Shown here one piece after another: positions 9,293 to 17,119 of a stretch of 64,000 bases of DNA. This DNA comes from Promicromonospora iranensis (GTDB taxonomy: Bacteria; Actinomycetota; Actinomycetes; Actinomycetales; Cellulomonadaceae): NCBI RefSeq assembly GCF_028994775.1, contig NZ_JAJQMN010000002.1, forward strand, positions 372,001 through 436,000, in the 5' to 3' direction. Within the stretch, counting starts at the first letter, position 1. Every line of letters begins with the position of its first letter. The position numbers and the translations under genes were made by a program. A model generated the notes under the pieces. That model did no database searches. It was not told the DNA's origin and was given only the letters and a program-made list of their open reading frames with translations.

Positions 9293-9317
9293 CGGCCGTT
9301 CGACAGTCGAACGGCCG
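9293..9317. terminator. Perfect hairpin downstream of the MFS gene
   Basis: CGGCCGTTCGAC (9293-9304) and GTCGAACGGCCG (9306-9317) are exact complements around one base. The element lies 60 bp past the MFS stop codon at 9377 and about 100 bp before the fba start, so it probably insulates fba from MFS transcription. The rest of the 187-bp gap shows no gene and presumably contains the fba promoter. Confidence 0.6.
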
Positions 9318-9376
9318 GAACACTGTGGTTTTCATCTGTTCGTCGCCGTCGGGCGCCTCTCGAACCCGCTCCGGCC

Positions 9377-10612
9377 TCAGCTGGCGGGGCGGTCCTCCGG
9401 GTTGCGTTCGCGGATCGGGGTGAAGATCGCCACGCCGACCACCGCCACATAGATGACCGCCACCGCGAGCAACGGCCCGGACGCGCCGAAGCGGTCGGCG
9501 GCCGCGGTGAGGACTGCGGCACCGAGCGGCGCGAGGCTGTAGTGGATGGTCCAGAACGCCGCGGTGACCCGCCCGAGCAGGGGATCAGGCGTGACAAGCT
9601 GGCGCAGCGACATCGAGCAGACCGCCGCCAGCATGAGCCCGAACCAGAACACGAAGACGCCCGCTCCCATGACCACCGCGTCGCGGTTCAGCGCGAGCAC
9701 CACGCCTGCCAGGCCGCACAGGGTCATGGCCGTGATCCAGCAGGCGCCGAAGCCGAACGTCCGGCGCAACCGGGCCGACAGGACCGCCGCCAGGCACGTC
9801 CCGGCCCCTGCGGCGGCCATCACGTAGCCGACGACGTCCTCGCTCTCCCCCAGGCCGTGGCGCACCTGGTAGATGATCACGTCGGTCAGGCCGTACGTGA
9901 CGAACGTGGTGACCGTCAGGAAGATGGTCAGCACGCGCAGCACCGGATGCCGCCACAGGAACCGCGCGCCGGTGATGAAACCCGTCCGGAGATCGCGTCC
10001 GAGTCCGGGGCGGTCCGCCGACGCGGCGGGGGCCACCCGCGAGAGGCGGACGGCGAGCAGGCCGAGCGCCGAGACGCCGAAGGTCGCCGCGTCGATGGCG
10101 ATCGCCGCCGTCACGCCGACCGTCGCTGCGATCAGCCCGGCGAGCGCCGGTCCGCCGATGCTGGCCAGCGAGGCGGTGGCCTGGAGCTTGCTGTTGGCGT
10201 CGGCGACCCGTTCACGGCCGACGATGGTGGGCACCGCCGTGATGTAGGTGATCTGGAACAGTTGCCCGAACACCGATGCGACACCCGCGACGACGAACAG
10301 CAGCCACACCTGGGGCTCGAACGCCCAGCAGACGGGTACCGCCGCGAACAGCAGCAGGCGGGCGACGTCGCAGGCGATCAGGAGCCTGCGCCTGTCGAAC
10401 CGGTCGACGACGGCCCCGCCGACGAGGCCCATCGAGAGCGAACCGGCCGCCATGACGCTCGTCAGCAGACCCATCTGCACCAGCGAACCGGTGGCCTCCA
10501 GCATGAGCAGCGGGAAGGCGATCACGGAGAAGGAGTCGCCCAGGACCGAGAGCGTCTGAGTGCCCCAGAAGACCACGAAGTTTCGGTCCCGCGTCAGGGG
10601 TGCTGGACTCAT
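9377..10612 (-). CDS. MFS transporter (drug/siderophore-efflux type)
   Basis: A 411-residue major facilitator protein with about 12 hydrophobic helices. It opens with RDRNFVVFWGTQTLSVLGDS, the N-terminal pattern of the EntS/macrolide-efflux-like branch, and has the loop 2-3 signature VDRFDRRRLL. The two halves are separated by a charged central loop near residue 190. The substrate cannot be read from sequence. It is downstream of, and on the same strand as, the sigma factor/amidoligase operon (103-bp gap) and so could be read through from it, though it looks separately controlled. Confidence 0.85.
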   Translation of the reverse strand: MSPAPLTRDRNFVVFWGTQTLSVLGDSFSVIAFPLLMLEATGSLVQMGLLTSVMAAGSLSMGLVGGAVVDRFDRRRLLIACDVARLLLFAAVPVCWAFEPQVWLLFVVAGVASVFGQLFQITYITAVPTIVGRERVADANSKLQATASLASIGGPALAGLIAATVGVTAAIAIDAATFGVSALGLLAVRLSRVAPAASADRPGLGRDLRTGFITGARFLWRHPVLRVLTIFLTVTTFVTYGLTDVIIYQVRHGLGESEDVVGYVMAAAGAGTCLAAVLSARLRRTFGFGACWITAMTLCGLAGVVLALNRDAVVMGAGVFVFWFGLMLAAVCSMSLRQLVTPDPLLGRVTAAFWTIHYSLAPLGAAVLTAAADRFGASGPLLAVAVIYVAVVGVAIFTPIRERNPEDRPAS

Positions 10613-10715
10613 CCGACGCTCCGGTTCACCCGACGATCGTGGCCCTGCGGCCGCCCGGAAGCAAGGGTCCGCCGGCCGACGCCGCGGTCGGGTGCCGGGT
10701 GGCGGACGTGCCTGC

Positions 10716-11402
10716 TCAGGGCAGCGGAGGCTTCTCGCCGTCGAGGAGCATGTCCCCCGCTCGGGCCTTCGCCTCGCTCGCGCCGACCTGCCACAGGTCG
10801 GCCAGCCGCTCGGCGTCCTCGTAGGTGTACCCAGCCTTCCGGAACGCGTCCTGCTCCGCCACGGTGGGGAAGCGCACCTCCTCGTTCGACCCGTGCGAGC
10901 CCGGCGCCACCGGGACGGCGTTGCCGTCGAGGATCAGCTGCCCGGCGCGCGCCTTGGCCTCCAACGAGTCGACGTTCCACAGGTCGCGGAGCGCCACCAG
11001 GTCCCCCGCCGTGTACTCGGCGCCCCAGAACGCGTCGTGCTGCTCGCGGGTGTAGCCGTCCGGCATGGCGGACCACTCGACGCCGACAGCCTGTGCGACA
11101 CCGTCGACCGCGGCCGCGAAGCCCGTGTAGGGGTTCGCCGCCGCCGCGGCGCCCGCACCGACGACGCCGAGCGTGGACGCGACGACACCGGTGAGCGCGA
11201 ACGCGCCCGCACGCCGCACGAACGGGGTCACCACGGCGTTCCGGCCGTCGGCCGCCACGGCGATCGTGGCGGCGATCCGCTGAGCCGTGGCGGCGGTGGC
11301 CGCGGCGTCGGGCTCACGTGCGCGCAGGGCCGCACCGATCAGCTCGGCGAGCTCGTCGTGGCCGGGTTCACCCTCCGGCCGGTCGGGACGGTACTGGTTC
11401 AT
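10716..11402 (-). CDS. Membrane-anchored repeat protein, putative anti-sigma factor
   Basis: A 228-residue protein: cytosolic N-terminus (1-62) with an acidic/Ala-rich helix, one membrane segment (about 64-90), then an outside portion with two copies of a roughly 50-residue repeat (115-165 and 178-228). Each repeat has an aromatic QxxAF motif, a Tyr-Thr pair, an LW dipeptide and a KARAG motif ending in LDG. The gene overlaps the ECF sigma gene by 4 bp (ATGA), the usual position of a cognate anti-sigma factor, and its topology fits; no zinc-binding anti-sigma motif is visible. The outside repeats are homologous to those of the exported protein at 13099-13644, with the flanking DGYT motif also conserved. 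Function is inferred from context only. Confidence 0.75.
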   Translation of the reverse strand: MNQYRPDRPEGEPGHDELAELIGAALRAREPDAAATAATAQRIAATIAVAADGRNAVVTPFVRRAGAFALTGVVASTLGVVGAGAAAAANPYTGFAAAVDGVAQAVGVEWSAMPDGYTREQHDAFWGAEYTAGDLVALRDLWNVDSLEAKARAGQLILDGNAVPVAPGSHGSNEEVRFPTVAEQDAFRKAGYTYEDAERLADLWQVGASEAKARAGDMLLDGEKPPLP

Positions 11403-11995
11403 CGCTTCTCCAGGTGTGTCGAGATGGTGCGCCGGAGAGTGGCCAGGGCGCGCGCGGCGTGGGAGCGGACGGTGGCCGGCGAGGTACCGAGCACGGTCGC
11501 GATGTCGGCGTCGGCCAGCCCTTCGTAGTACCGCAGCACGAGCACCGTGCGCTGCCGCGGAGGGAGCTGCGCGAGGCGGTGCCACATCGCGTCCTTCTCC
11601 GCATGGTCCTCCGCGGGGTCGCCCGCGGCGCCTCCGTGCCGGGCCAGCGCGTCGTCGCCGGTGGGCTGGATCATGCGCACGTGCCAGCGACGGCGCCACG
11701 ACAGGTGCTCGTTGGTGACCATGCGCCGGAGGTACAGGTCGGGGCGATCCGTCAGGACGATCCGACGCCACCGCTGGTGGGCACGCAGCAGCACCTCCTG
11801 CACGAGGTCGGCAGCTGTGTGCTGGTCGCCGACGAGGACCGTCGCGTAGCGGATCAGCCCGGGCAGGTGCGTCCGCACCAGCTCGTCCAGCGTCCGGGCC
11901 GGGTCGCCCTCGTCGGCACCGCGAGCGGGCACCTGCGCCTGCACCCGTGGTGTCGGTGCGCTGCTCGGGCCGACGGCCGGCAACCAGGTCGTCAT
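11399..11995 (-). CDS. ECF sigma factor, SigE-like family
   Basis: A 198-residue RNA polymerase sigma factor. Region 2 (about 38-106) has DLVQEVLLRAHQRW and the YLRRMVTNEHLSWRRR stretch of the streptomycete SigE-like family; region 4 (about 138-192) has LPPRQRTVLVLRYYEG and a helix-turn-helix reading LADADIATVLGTS. The start ATG at 11995 overlaps the amidoligase stop (ATGA), and its own stop overlaps the ATG of the anti-sigma candidate, so three genes are translationally coupled. The frame is open upstream to 12364 but that part is a shadow of the amidoligase gene. It presumably directs transcription of its own operon; no matching promoter was proven. Confidence 0.9.
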   Translation of the reverse strand: MTTWLPAVGPSSAPTPRVQAQVPARGADEGDPARTLDELVRTHLPGLIRYATVLVGDQHTAADLVQEVLLRAHQRWRRIVLTDRPDLYLRRMVTNEHLSWRRRWHVRMIQPTGDDALARHGGAAGDPAEDHAEKDAMWHRLAQLPPRQRTVLVLRYYEGLADADIATVLGTSPATVRSHAARALATLRRTISTHLEKR

Positions 11996-13095
11996 CGCCC
12001 GGCCCCCGCCGTCGTCAGGGCCAGCAGCGCCTCTTCCGGGTCGTGCGCCGCCGCTACGTCGGGTCGCGGTATCGGTGTGTCGTCGAGGCACCGCAGCAGC
12101 AGGCGCTCGACGAGCGCCGCCCGCCCGACGATGTCCGACGTGTCCAGTGCACCGGGCAGGAGGCGCACCTCGACCGTGTCGCGGGCGGGGCTCGTGGCGA
12201 CCAGCTGCGTGAGGTTCACGTCGGCGTACTTCGTCAGGCCGGTCTCGCGCGCGGCGGTACGCAGCTCGGCCCAGGACAGGTCCTCCCGCTCCACGAGCTG
12301 GACCAGCTCCTCGGGCAGCGGCGCGAGGCGCCGGCATGCCGCATTGGTGCCCAGCGCCGCCCACAGCGGCTCGCGCCAGTGCCCGAACAGCCGGACCAGG
12401 TTGGCGAACGCGGGCGACCGCCGGAAAGGAGCGCCGTCCAGGTGCAGGTGGACGGCGGCCTCGGCGGGAACCGTGAACCCGAGGTCACGCGCGGGTGCCA
12501 GCAGCTCGCCCAGCCTCCGGCCGTGGTCCCGCGTGATCGGCGGCGTGACGATCTCGCAGGGTCGCTCGCGGCCCGCGGGCAGCGGCATCACGACGGCGAT
12601 GGTGGCGCCCGCGGCGTCGTTCACCCGCGCCGCCCCGCCCCGCAGCTCGACCTGGGTGCCGAACAGGTCGGCGACCGGGGCCAGGACGTCGGCCAGGGCG
12701 GCGTAGGGGTCCGTGCACCGCTCGATCAGGCGCAGCAGGCGCGGCTCGTCGCACAGCACGCGGTACCAGCCCTCGTGCCCCCGGGTGGACGCCCCGGCCA
12801 GGTCGGACACGATGGTGATGTCGTCCACGAGCCGCACCACGGGTGAACCGGCACCGTCGACCACGTCGAACGCGGGGGACAGGTGCCGGAACACCCCGAC
12901 GCCCGGCACCGGTGACGGCTCGCTGTCGGTGTGAAAGGACCGGTGCACCCGGCCGCCACCGCGAGCGGCGACGGCGTCCGCGAGCGTCTGCCGGTCCGAG
13001 CCGGCGGGCGCGAGCAGCTCGATCTCGAAGCCGATGCGCGAGGTGAGGGTGTTGATGGTCGCCTCCTGGCGAGTCGTCAGCGGTGCCGGGCGCAC
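11992..13095 (-). CDS. Amidoligase-family enzyme (COOH-NH2 ligase)
   Basis: Resembles the putative amidoligase family of the glutamine synthetase/GCS-like fold. Motifs, in 367-residue numbering: GFEIEL (22-27, metal-binding Glu residues), HTDSEP (55-60), EIVTPPI (181-187), HLHLDGAPF (216-224), KYADVNL (289-295) and VEVRLLPG (308-315). Such enzymes are predicted to form amide bonds between a carboxylate and an amine using ATP; the substrate is unknown. The gene is sandwiched between an exported repeat protein and an ECF sigma factor whose partner carries the same repeat, so the repeats are candidate substrates. The GTG at 13095 is the first possible start but lacks a ribosome binding site; AGGAGG at 13062-13067 points to an in-frame ATC at 13056 instead, which would give 354 residues. 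Confidence 0.8.
   Translation of the reverse strand: MRPAPLTTRQEATINTLTSRIGFEIELLAPAGSDRQTLADAVAARGGGRVHRSFHTDSEPSPVPGVGVFRHLSPAFDVVDGAGSPVVRLVDDITIVSDLAGASTRGHEGWYRVLCDEPRLLRLIERCTDPYAALADVLAPVADLFGTQVELRGGAARVNDAAGATIAVVMPLPAGRERPCEIVTPPITRDHGRRLGELLAPARDLGFTVPAEAAVHLHLDGAPFRRSPAFANLVRLFGHWREPLWAALGTNAACRRLAPLPEELVQLVEREDLSWAELRTAARETGLTKYADVNLTQLVATSPARDTVEVRLLPGALDTSDIVGRAALVERLLLRCLDDTPIPRPDVAAAHDPEEALLALTTAGAGR
13054..13067 (-). promoter_or_regulatory. AGGAGG ribosome binding site before an ATC codon
   Basis: On the minus strand a perfect AGGAGG (13062-13067) is followed after 5 nt by ATC (13054-13056), in frame with the amidoligase and just before its conserved GFEIEL motif. No ATG, GTG or TTG occupies this position. 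Either ATC is used as a non-canonical start, or the match is accidental and the GTG at 13095 is used. Confidence 0.45.
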
Positions 13096-13098
13096 GGA

Positions 13099-13644
13099 TC
13101 AGCTGTCAGCCGGCGTGGCCGAGCCCAGGGGCAGCTCCTCGCCGTCGAGCACCATCTGGCCGGCGCGGGCCTTCGTCTCCACGAACTCGGTGTCCCACAG
13201 CGCGCTCAGGGTCTCGACGTCCTCGGCCGTGTGGCCGGCGTCGAGGAACGCCGCGATCGCCGCCTGCTCGTCCGCCGGCAGCTCGGGGGTGGTGTGCGTG
13301 CCGGGCGCGAACGGGAGCGCCTCGCCGTCCAGGAGCATCTGGCCGGCGCGGGACTTGGTCTCGGTCTCGTCGAGGGACCACAGCTCCTGCAGCTCGATCA
13401 GGTCCTCGCCGCTGTACTCGGCGGCCCAGAAGGCCTCGTACTGCGCCTGGGTGTAGCCGTCGGGCATGTCGGACCAGTCGACGCCGACGGCGTGCACGGT
13501 GGTGCCGACCGCCTGGCCGAAGGCCGAGGTCGGGTTGGACGCGGCTGCCATGCCGGCACCGACGACGCACAGGCCGGTGGCCGCGACGCCGATCGCGGTG
13601 AGTCGGAGGGTCTTCGAGCGGAAGGTGCGGGTGCTGCTGGTCAC
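13099..13644 (-). CDS. Exported protein with two KARAG/LDG repeats
   Basis: A 181-residue protein with a Sec-type signal or anchor segment (about 11-36, ending in Ala-Ser-Asn) and two repeats (61-112 and 122-174) of the same type as in the putative anti-sigma factor at 10716-11402: QxxAF or its variant, an acidic-Leu pair, LW, then ETK(S/A)RAGQM and LDGE. The block DGYTQAQYEAFW is nearly identical between the two proteins. The start is GTG at 13644, with GGAGG 5 nt upstream; an upstream start at 13695 lacks support. It is the first gene of the operon and ends 3 bp before the amidoligase GTG. It is not a recognised family; it may be the secreted substrate or ligand of the system. Confidence 0.75.
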   Translation of the reverse strand: MTSSTRTFRSKTLRLTAIGVAATGLCVVGAGMAAASNPTSAFGQAVGTTVHAVGVDWSDMPDGYTQAQYEAFWAAEYSGEDLIELQELWSLDETETKSRAGQMLLDGEALPFAPGTHTTPELPADEQAAIAAFLDAGHTAEDVETLSALWDTEFVETKARAGQMVLDGEELPLGSATPADS

Positions 13645-13741
13645 GTGGACCTCCAGGTGCGTGGGATGTGCTTGCCCTCTTAAGACGTCCCTCACCCCGC
13701 CTGATGTGGAGTCCGGACCGCCACGACTTCTGGCGGCCGGA

Positions 13742-14374
13742 CTACCCCGCGTGCCGCACGGCCCACGCGTGCATCGCTATGGCCGCCGCCGCGCCCGCGT
13801 TGATGGACCGGGTCGAGCCGTACTGCGTGATGTGCAGGACGACGTCGCAGGCCGCCTGCGCCTCCGCCGTCAGGCCGGTGGACTCCTGGCCGAACAGCAG
13901 GACGCACTCGGGCGGGAGCTGGTAGCCCTCGATCGGCACGGAGCCGGGCACGTTGTCGATGCCGACGACGGGGAGGCGCCCACCCGCCGGTCCGGCCGAC
14001 GCCGCCCACTCGGCCAGCGCCGCCGCGTCCGGGTGGTGGGTCACGTGCAGGTACCGGTCGGTGACCATCGCACCGCGGCGGTTCCAGCGGCGTCGGCCCA
14101 CGATGTGCACGCCCGCCGCGTTGAACGCGTTGGCCGTACGGACCACGGAGCCGATGTTGAGGTCGTGCGCCCAGTTCTCGATGGCCACGTGGAACGGGTG
14201 CCTGCGCGTGTCCAGGTCCGCGACGATCGCCTCGACCGACCAGTACCGGTACTGGTCGGCGACGTTCCGGCGGTCGCCGTCGGCCAGGAGCTCCGGGTCG
14301 TAGCGCGGGTCGTCGGGCAGCGGGCCGGACCAGGGGCCGACGCCGACCTGGGTCTCGCCGGGCTCTTCCGTCAC
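13742..14374 (-). CDS. TrmH/SpoU-family RNA 2'-O-methyltransferase
   Basis: A 210-residue SPOUT methyltransferase with the three family motifs in order: NIGSVVRTANAF (about residues 72-83), LLFGQESTGL (about 155-164) and ITQYGSTRSINAGAAAAI (about 173-190), which form the knotted SAM-binding site. Substrate (tRNA or rRNA ribose) is not determined by sequence. The start is the GTG at 14374, which sits 14 bp past the stop of the DUF368 gene on the same strand, so the pair are probably co-transcribed. Confidence 0.88.
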   Translation of the reverse strand: MTEEPGETQVGVGPWSGPLPDDPRYDPELLADGDRRNVADQYRYWSVEAIVADLDTRRHPFHVAIENWAHDLNIGSVVRTANAFNAAGVHIVGRRRWNRRGAMVTDRYLHVTHHPDAAALAEWAASAGPAGGRLPVVGIDNVPGSVPIEGYQLPPECVLLFGQESTGLTAEAQAACDVVLHITQYGSTRSINAGAAAAIAMHAWAVRHAG

Positions 14375-14387
14375 TCCGTCGGCTCCG

Positions 14388-15404
14388 TCATTCCGGCGTC
14401 GCAGTGTCCGGGGCCCGGCGGGACTCCCACCAGACAGCCACGGCGACGACGGCGGCGCCCAGGAGGGCGAGCAGCAGCGGGACCAGGATGTCGCCGGGCG
14501 GGGCCAGCAGACCGCCCGCCTCGTCCTGCCAGGGCCACAGCGCGCGCAGCGAGCCGATCATGAGGCCGGCGAGCAGCGCCATCGTGCCCTGGCGGCGGTG
14601 CTCCAGCAGCCAGTGCAGCACCTTGACGAACGACCCCAGCCCGACCGCCGCGCCGAGCATGAAGGTCCCGACGAAGGCGAGGTCGCGGTCGTGCAGGGCC
14701 TCCTGGACGGGGATGTACAGCCCCATGGCCAGCAGCACGAAGGAGCCGGAGACCCCCGGCAGCACCAGCGCGTTGATGGCGATCGCCGCTCCGACGAAGA
14801 CCAGCCAGAGCGACGGGTCCGAGATCTCGGCCGCCGGAAGGCCGGTGAGGAAGTAGGCGCCGACCGCGCCGCCGACCAGCAGCACGACGTCGAGCACGCG
14901 GAACCTGTGCGGCATCATCCGCAGCGGCACGCTGACGGAGACGGCGATCATGCCGAAGAACAGCGCACGCATCGGCACCGGGTTCGACTCGAGCAGGGGA
15001 GCGATCGTGTTCAGCGAGACGAGCAGGATCACGACCATGCCCACGAGCACCGGGAGGAGGAACGGCCAGTCGATCTGGCGCAGCGCGGCGCGGGCCGGTC
15101 GCAGGCCCCGGCCTCCGGCGACACCCTGGACGAGCTCGCGCGCGGCGTGCACGAGCTGGCTGGCCGCGCCGAGCAGACCGTCGTAGAGGCCGACGACGAG
15201 CGCGATCGTCCCACCGGAGATGCCCGGCACCGACTCGGCCGCGCCGACCATCCCGCCGCGGAGCCCGTTGCCCAGCGCGGCGGACCACGGCGTCCGGGTG
15301 GACGGGGCGGCGTGACGGCGGACCGGACCGGGGCGGGTGGTGCTGCCCTGCGGCGAGGCTGTGTCGTCGTGGGGCAGCGTGTCGTCTGAGGACAGGTTGG
15401 TCAC
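14388..15404 (-). CDS. DUF368 undecaprenyl-phosphate translocase-like membrane protein
   Basis: A 338-residue polytopic membrane protein of the DUF368 family, whose members have been shown to return undecaprenyl phosphate across the cytoplasmic membrane for re-use in envelope synthesis. It has the family signature GMVGAAESVPGISGGTIALVVGLYDG near the N-terminus (about residues 52-77, shown here only as AESVPGISGGT) and a second LPGVSGSF motif in the C-terminal half, with a disordered basic N-terminal tail. The start is taken at the GTG at 15404 (VTNLSSDD); an upstream GTG at 15425 is possible. It is divergent from the HAD gene at 15482. Confidence 0.85.
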   Translation of the reverse strand: MTNLSSDDTLPHDDTASPQGSTTRPGPVRRHAAPSTRTPWSAALGNGLRGGMVGAAESVPGISGGTIALVVGLYDGLLGAASQLVHAARELVQGVAGGRGLRPARAALRQIDWPFLLPVLVGMVVILLVSLNTIAPLLESNPVPMRALFFGMIAVSVSVPLRMMPHRFRVLDVVLLVGGAVGAYFLTGLPAAEISDPSLWLVFVGAAIAINALVLPGVSGSFVLLAMGLYIPVQEALHDRDLAFVGTFMLGAAVGLGSFVKVLHWLLEHRRQGTMALLAGLMIGSLRALWPWQDEAGGLLAPPGDILVPLLLALLGAAVVAVAVWWESRRAPDTATPE

Positions 15405-15481
15405 GCGCGAAAGCCTACGGCCCACCGCGGGGCCGGAACCACGCCCGCGACCTGGACCTCCCGGGCGCTAGGCTGACGGCC

Positions 15482-16258
15482 ATGATCGAACGGACCACCG
15501 AAGCCTGGCTCACGGACATGGACGGCGTGCTGGTGCACGAGGGAACGGCCCTGCCCGGCGGCCCCGAGTTCATCAAGGCGCTGCGGGACAAGGAGCTGCC
15601 GTTCCTCGTCCTGACGAACAACTCGATCTTCACTCCGCGCGACCTGCGCGCCCGGCTCGCCTACAGCGGCATCGACGTGCCGGAGGAGAACATCTGGACG
15701 TCGGCCCTGGCCACCGCCCAGTTCGTCGCGGACCAGATCCCCAACGGCAGCGCGTACGCGATCGGCGAGGCAGGTCTCACGACGGCGCTGCACCAGGCGG
15801 GCTACACGCTCACGGAGTCGGACCCGGACTACGTGGTGCTCGGCGAGACCCGCACCTACTCGTTCGAGGCCATCACGAAGGCCATCCGGCTGATCGTCGG
15901 CGGCGCCCGCTTCATCTGCACCAACCCGGACGTGACCGGGCCGTCGCAGGAGGGGCTGCTGCCCGCCGCCGGCTCGGTGGCGGCGATGATCACCGCGGCG
16001 ACCGGCCGCCAGCCCTACTACGTGGGCAAGCCCAACCCGGTGCTGTTCCGGTCGGCGCTCAACCTGATCGGCGCGCACTCGGAGTCCACGACCATGGTCG
16101 GGGACCGCATGGACACGGACATCCTGGGCGGCATGGAGGCAGGCCTGGAGACGTTCCTGGTGCTCACCGGGTCGACTTCGGTCGACGAGGTCGAGAAGTA
16201 CCCGTTCCGCCCGAGCCACGTGGTCAACTCGATAGCGGACATCGTCGACCTGGTCTGA
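15482..16258 (+). CDS. HAD-superfamily phosphatase, NagD-like
   Basis: A 258-residue HAD hydrolase of the NagD/class IIA branch. Motif I is DMDGVLVHEG with both catalytic Asp residues, motif II LTNNS, and motif IV GDRMDTDILGGMEAG. The cap region between motifs II and III is of NagD type. Such enzymes dephosphorylate small phosphorylated metabolites; the physiological substrate is unknown. It starts at an ATG at 15482 and stands alone between a minus-strand DUF368 gene and a convergent membrane protein gene. Confidence 0.88.
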   Translation: MIERTTEAWLTDMDGVLVHEGTALPGGPEFIKALRDKELPFLVLTNNSIFTPRDLRARLAYSGIDVPEENIWTSALATAQFVADQIPNGSAYAIGEAGLTTALHQAGYTLTESDPDYVVLGETRTYSFEAITKAIRLIVGGARFICTNPDVTGPSQEGLLPAAGSVAAMITAATGRQPYYVGKPNPVLFRSALNLIGAHSESTTMVGDRMDTDILGGMEAGLETFLVLTGSTSVDEVEKYPFRPSHVVNSIADIVDLV

Positions 16259-16296
16259 GGACCTGGTCCGAGGACCTGGTCCGAGGAACCCGGCGG

Positions 16297-17025
16297 TCAG
16301 GTCAGGCCGGGGATCCCGAAGCCGCCGATACCGCCACCGCTCTCGAAGCGCGGCCCGCCCTTCTCCAGCGGCAGCACGATCCGTGCGACGTCGGCGACCC
16401 GCTTGGCCCGCTCCGTCAGGTTGGTGACGTCGGTGCGGCCCGGACGCCACAGCAGCACCGAGGGCCCCTCGATCCGCAGCCGGGAGCCGTGGAAGTCGGG
16501 CAGCATCACGATGTTCGCGAGCCGTGCGTCGAGGGCGCGGCGCGCGAAGAACTCGTCGGAGGCACGCACGAGCCACTGCCCGTCGAACGCCGGGTTGTCG
16601 ATCTGGACGTCCTGGGCACCGAAGAGCTTCTGCCACTTCTCACGGAGGCCCTCGGGCGACAGGTCGACCACCGGCTCGCCCGGCAACGCGTCGAGCGCCA
16701 CGACGTGCGCCGTGCGGCGCAGGCCGGCCCGGCGCGCGTCGGCGCCGGGCGAACCCGAGCGCCACGTGTAGGTGAAGGAGACGATGTCGTAGCCGTCGAC
16801 GCTGCCCCGCAGGACGTCGCGGGCCTCACGGTCCAGGCCGATGCCGAACGGCCGGCCGCTCCACCGCTGGGCGAGGACCGGATCCGTGCTGGCGTACTCC
16901 CAGCCGTTCTCCTCCGCCCACCGGGCGACGTCCTGCGTACGGCCGCGTTTCATGACGTACGCAGCACCGACCGTGAACGCCACCACGCCGATGACGAGCA
17001 GGACTAAAGCGACAAATGTCCCCAT
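16297..17025 (-). CDS. Membrane-anchored protein of unknown function
   Basis: A 242-residue protein with one N-terminal membrane helix (about 4-25, followed by MKRGR) and a soluble domain. The soluble part contains WAEENGWEY, WSGRPFGIG and a strand-rich region with FTYTWRSG, an arrangement seen in DUF3137-like or other uncharacterised actinobacterial membrane-linked proteins; I cannot assign a family firmly. The C-terminus is Gly-rich (ESGGGIGGFGIPG). It lies 95 bp downstream of pyrE on the same strand and is preceded by a short AT-richer stretch that probably holds its promoter. Confidence 0.65.
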   Translation of the reverse strand: MGTFVALVLLVIGVVAFTVGAAYVMKRGRTQDVARWAEENGWEYASTDPVLAQRWSGRPFGIGLDREARDVLRGSVDGYDIVSFTYTWRSGSPGADARRAGLRRTAHVVALDALPGEPVVDLSPEGLREKWQKLFGAQDVQIDNPAFDGQWLVRASDEFFARRALDARLANIVMLPDFHGSRLRIEGPSVLLWRPGRTDVTNLTERAKRVADVARIVLPLEKGGPRFESGGGIGGFGIPGLT

Positions 17026-17119
17026 GAACCTAAAGATACCGTAGGGCTAGGCAAAAGTCTCCACAGCAAGTGATATCGAGACGGCCCGGTTACGGTATAG
17101 CGAAGTCCAGCCGAGTCAC

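Noticed and set aside
10716-11402. ZAS-type zinc anti-sigma factor
   Set aside because: The His-x3-Cys-x2-Cys motif is missing; the anti-sigma role rests on topology and gene order only.
16257-16290. Direct repeat GAGGACCTGGTCC after the NagD-like gene
   Set aside because: Two to three short imperfect copies with no symmetry or clear role; probably slippage of the gene end.
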